From the NCBI GenBank assembly GCA_012845835.1, contig JABAKD010000007.1:5967358-6031357 (forward strand): a stretch of DNA of 64,000 nt. The letters are read 5' to 3'. The notes beneath the pieces were generated by a model that saw nothing but the letters and a program-made list of their open reading frames with translations, did no database searches and was not told the DNA's origin. Source of the DNA: Undaria pinnatifida (taxonomy: Eukaryota > Sar > Phaeophyceae > Laminariales > Alariaceae). Below are positions 60,920 to 64,000 of this stretch, piece by piece; the first letter of the stretch is position 1, and each line of letters starts with the position of its first letter. The position numbers and the translations under genes are program-made.

Positions 60920-63368
60920 AGTTAAATTTTTTCAAGTTTAGGTTAGTCTAGTTCAGTTTAGGTTAGCTTAGTATTTTAGTTTAGTTTAGTTTAGTTAGTT
61001 CAGTTTAGTTTAGTTGAGTTTTTTTCGTTTTGTTTTGTTTTGTTTTGTTTTGTTTAGTTTAGTTCCGTGTCGTTTTGTTTCGTTTAGTTTAGTTCCGTGT
61101 CGTTTTGTTTTGTTTAGCATGGTTCGGTTTAGTTCGGTAATGTTGAGTTGAGCTTAGTTCAGTTCTGTTTGGTTTTGTTTAGTATAGTTTAGTTAGGTTA
61201 GTTCCATTTGGGTCACTTTAGTGTCTTTCAGTTTAGTGTAGTTTTAGTAAGTTTTGTTTAGTTTAGTTTTTTTTCGTTTCGTTTTGATTTGTCTTGTCTT
61301 GTTCAGTTGTGTTTCGTTTTGTTCGGTTTCGTTTGGTTTGGTTTGGTTTTTGTTTAGGTTAGGTTAGTTGGGTTTAGATTAGTTCAGTTTAGTTTTGTTT
61401 TGTTTAGTTTAGTGTAGGTATGTGGAGTGTCGTTTAGTTTCGTTTAGTTTAGTGTAGTTTAGTTAGGTTTTGTTTCCGCAAGTTTTGTAAGGTTAAGACA
61501 TATTTAATTTAGTTTAGTGTGGATTACTTCATATCAGTTTTGTTCAGTTTAGAGAGTTTAGTTAAGTTCAGGGTAGATCAGTTTAGTTCAGTTTCATTCA
61601 GTTTAGTTTACTGAGTATGGTTTGGTTTAGATTACTTGAACATATTTTACATTAGTTTAGTGTTGTTTAGCTTAGCTTGGCTAGGTTTTGTATTTTTTTG
61701 TTAGTGTTTTTTCTTTCGTTTAGTTTAGTTAAACTAGGTTTAGTTTTGATTCGTTTTGTTTAGTTTAACTCAGTTCAGTTCAGTTTTTTTTTGTTTATTT
61801 TTGTTTAGTTTTGTTGAGTTTCGTTTAGTTCAGTTGTTTTCAGGAAAGTTTAGTTTATTTTAGTTCAGTTCAGTCCAGTTTAGTATAGTTTTATTTTAGT
61901 TGAGGTAAGTTTTAGCTACTTTAGTTGAGTTTACTTTAGTGTCGTTTAGTTTAGCTGAGTTAGGTATAGCTTAGCTTAGTTTAGTTTAGTTGAGTTTAGT
62001 GTACTTATCTTTTACTTCGTTGTAGTTTAGATGAGTTGAGTTAAGTTTAGTTTAATTGAGTTTAGTTTAGTTTTGTTTAGTTTAGTTGAGTTATGTTCAC
62101 TTTCGTTCAGTTTCGTTTCGTTCAGTTAAGTTTGGTATGGTTGTGTTAGTTCAGTTTAGTGTAATTTGGTTGAGTTTAGTTGAGTTTATTTTTGCTTTAG
62201 TATAGTTGATTTTAGTTGAGTTAAGTTTAGTCTACTTCAGTTTAGTTTAGTCAAGTTCAGTTTAGGTTAGCTTAGTATTTTTTTCTCGTTTAGTTTAGTT
62301 AGTTCAGTTTAGTTTAGTTAAGTTTTTTCTGTTTCGTTTTGTTTTGTTTTGTTTCGTTTAGTTTTTTTCTTGTCGTTTCGTTTCGTTTAGCATGGTTTGG
62401 TTAAGTTCGGTAATGTTGAGTTGAATTTAGTTCAGTTCATTTTAGTTTAATTTAGTTTAGTTTAGTTCCATTTAGGTCACTTTTGTGTCTTTTAGTTTAG
62501 TGTAGTTTCAGTTAGTTTTGTTTAGTTTAGTTTAGTATTTTTTATGTTTTTTTTTGTTTTGTCTTGTTCAGTTGTGTTTCGTTTCGTTCGGTTTCGTTTG
62601 GTTTAATTTGGTTTTTGTTTGAGTTAGGTTTGTTGAATTAAGTTTGGTTGAGTTAAGTTTTGTTTTGTTTATGTTAGTTCAGGTATGTTTAGTGTCGTTT
62701 AGTTTCGTTTAGTTTAGTTCAGTTAGGTATCGTTGAGTTAGTTTAGTTTAGTATCGTTTAGTTGAGTTGAGTTCAGTTGAGTTGAGTTGAGTTCAGTTTA
62801 GCCCAGTTAAGTTTTGTTTAGCCTAGTGCAGTTATGTTTAGGGCACTTTAGATTAGGTTATTTATTTTTTCTAGTTGAGTTGATTTGTTTTTTGTTTAAT
62901 TCAGTCAATATTGTTTCAGTTTAGTTTTATTTAGTTTAGCTTAATTTAGTTCAGTTTGATTTTGTTTTGCTTATTTTGGTTGAGTTTCGTTTAGTCCAGT
63001 TTAGTCCAAATTAGTGAAGTTCAGATCAGTTAAGGTTACTTTGGTTCAGTTTAGTTGTGTTTTTGTTAATTTGAATGAAGTTTAGTTTAGTTAAGTTAAG
63101 TTGACTTCAGTTTCGTTTACTTTGAAATAAAAACTTTAGTTTAGCTGACTTCAGTTTAGTTCAGCTTAATTTAGATTTGTTAAGTTTAGGTCGGTGTAGT
63201 TTGGTTCAGTTTAGTCAAGTATAGTTCAGTTGAGTTGTGCTTTGTTTTGTTTTGTTTAGTTTAGTTGTGTTTAGATTCGTTCAGATTTGTTTAGATTAGT
63301 TTAGAGTAGCTTAGTTCAGTCTAGTTGAGTTTACGTTAGGTTTGTTTAGTCAAGTTTCGTTTAGTTTA
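60920..63368 (+). repeat. TTTAG satellite, block 4
   Basis: It resumes directly after the gypsy target duplication and is continuous in character with block 3. The landmark with TTAAGACATATTTAATTTAG and TTACTTCATATCAG recurs near 61495. Confidence 0.94.
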
Positions 63369-64000
63369 AACAGCGAATCATTTATGCTGAGGATGGTGCT
63401 TTTTGTTGAGGATGAAAAACAATCGGAAAAATTCCGAGCAACAGCAAAAAAATTTTCTCCGAGAAATATTCCAACGTCTGCGTAATGGACGCAGCACATT
63501 GTCAGTGTCGTCGTGAGATGCGTGGCTTGTGTTGTCCCACACACACCGCACGACTCTGCTGCGATAAGGACTGGACCTCGATAGGGCACGGATGAGTACA
63601 GAGGGCGGGAAAAGGTAGTGTGGGGGTCGGAGAACAACACAACGAGCGGACGCATGCCCGAGTGAAAAAAATTTGCTCGTCTTGGTTGACGAGTCACGTC
63701 GGAGAAGTTCTTGTTCTGCTCCTGACCATAACTCGTACTTCGCCACATAGAAGCAAGTACCACCCTCACCAGTTGATACGCTCTTGCAAATTACGCTACT
63801 CTACTGACGCGAGGAGGTTTGGAGACGATTGATGCCCTACAGGGCTCGAGTAAGGAGGTGGTGTGGTGGACTACTGTTGTTTTGGGCGGACGTTCATGCA
63901 ATCAACCCAGAACCCATGTCTCAAACCCTCACCGGAGATTGTTCTTGCTCCTCACCTCTACGGAAATCTCCCCACAGAGGCCAGCTCCACCCCAACCAGC
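63369..64000. mobile_element. Fold-back element FB3 (cut by window end)
   Basis: It starts with the AACAGCGAATCAT tip and follows the FB1/FB2 left arm for 632 bp, including the first tandem unit at about 63812. The right part lies outside the window. Confidence 0.92.

Noticed and set aside
30390-63368. Telomere array
   Set aside because: The pentamer TTTAG is degenerate, lacks the G-run of known telomeres and is interrupted by elements. It is called satellite.
1-64000. tRNA, rRNA or riboswitch genes
   Set aside because: I looked for T-loop GGTTCGA-type motifs with matching acceptor stems and for rRNA words and found none. A tRNAscan-SE or Infernal run would be decisive.

Overview
The window is nuclear DNA of a eukaryote. 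It shows spliced exons with GT/AG borders, LTR retrotransposons of both the Ty1/copia and Ty3/gypsy types, hAT- and MITE-like DNA elements, and long low-complexity satellite. There are no operons or bacterial promoters. A stramenopile, perhaps a brown alga, is my best guess. It rests on the small phase-1 exons with large introns, an extracellular GDPH/VWD-like protein, and a chromodomain Ty3/gypsy element with an extra C-terminal domain. The lineage is inference and not proven by the sequence.

Layout. 1-3.3 kb: three copies of a dispersed repeat, two of them head to head, plus a (GTTT)n microsatellite. 3.8-10.8 kb: the only host gene I can support, on the + strand. Four short exons and one long terminal exon, all phase 1, encode cysteine-rich modules, a Pro/Thr linker and a VWD-like GDPH domain. 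A palindromic AGCTTCC array sits in its third intron. 10.9-11.7 kb: a fresh 411-bp tandem duplication. 11.7-21.4 kb: mostly unassigned, with one MITE copy, a GGGTC-rich array and a weak signal-peptide exon candidate on the - strand. 21.4-24.7 kb: a broken Ty1/copia copy. 24.7-30.4 kb: repeat fragments, a 67-bp direct-repeat structure and pyrimidine-rich DNA.

30.4-64 kb is one large heterochromatin-like block. Its matrix is a degenerate TTTAG pentanucleotide satellite of about 11.8 kb in total, with higher-order periodicity. Inside it lie a MITE (32.3 kb), two complete fold-back elements with about 1.1-kb inverted arms (33.3-36.4 and 38.7-43.0 kb), a third fold-back cut by the window end (63.4 kb), a 1.1-kb hAT-type element nested in the second fold-back, and a 13.7-kb Ty3/gypsy chromodomain retrotransposon (47.2-60.9 kb) with 269/270-bp LTRs and a GTTA target duplication.

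The insertions can be ordered: satellite first, then higher-order duplication, then the MITE (a paralogous empty site survives). Separately, the fold-backs entered the satellite and the hAT later entered one of them. The gypsy element also inserted into the satellite. Most other open frames look like chance frames or shadows of repeats.
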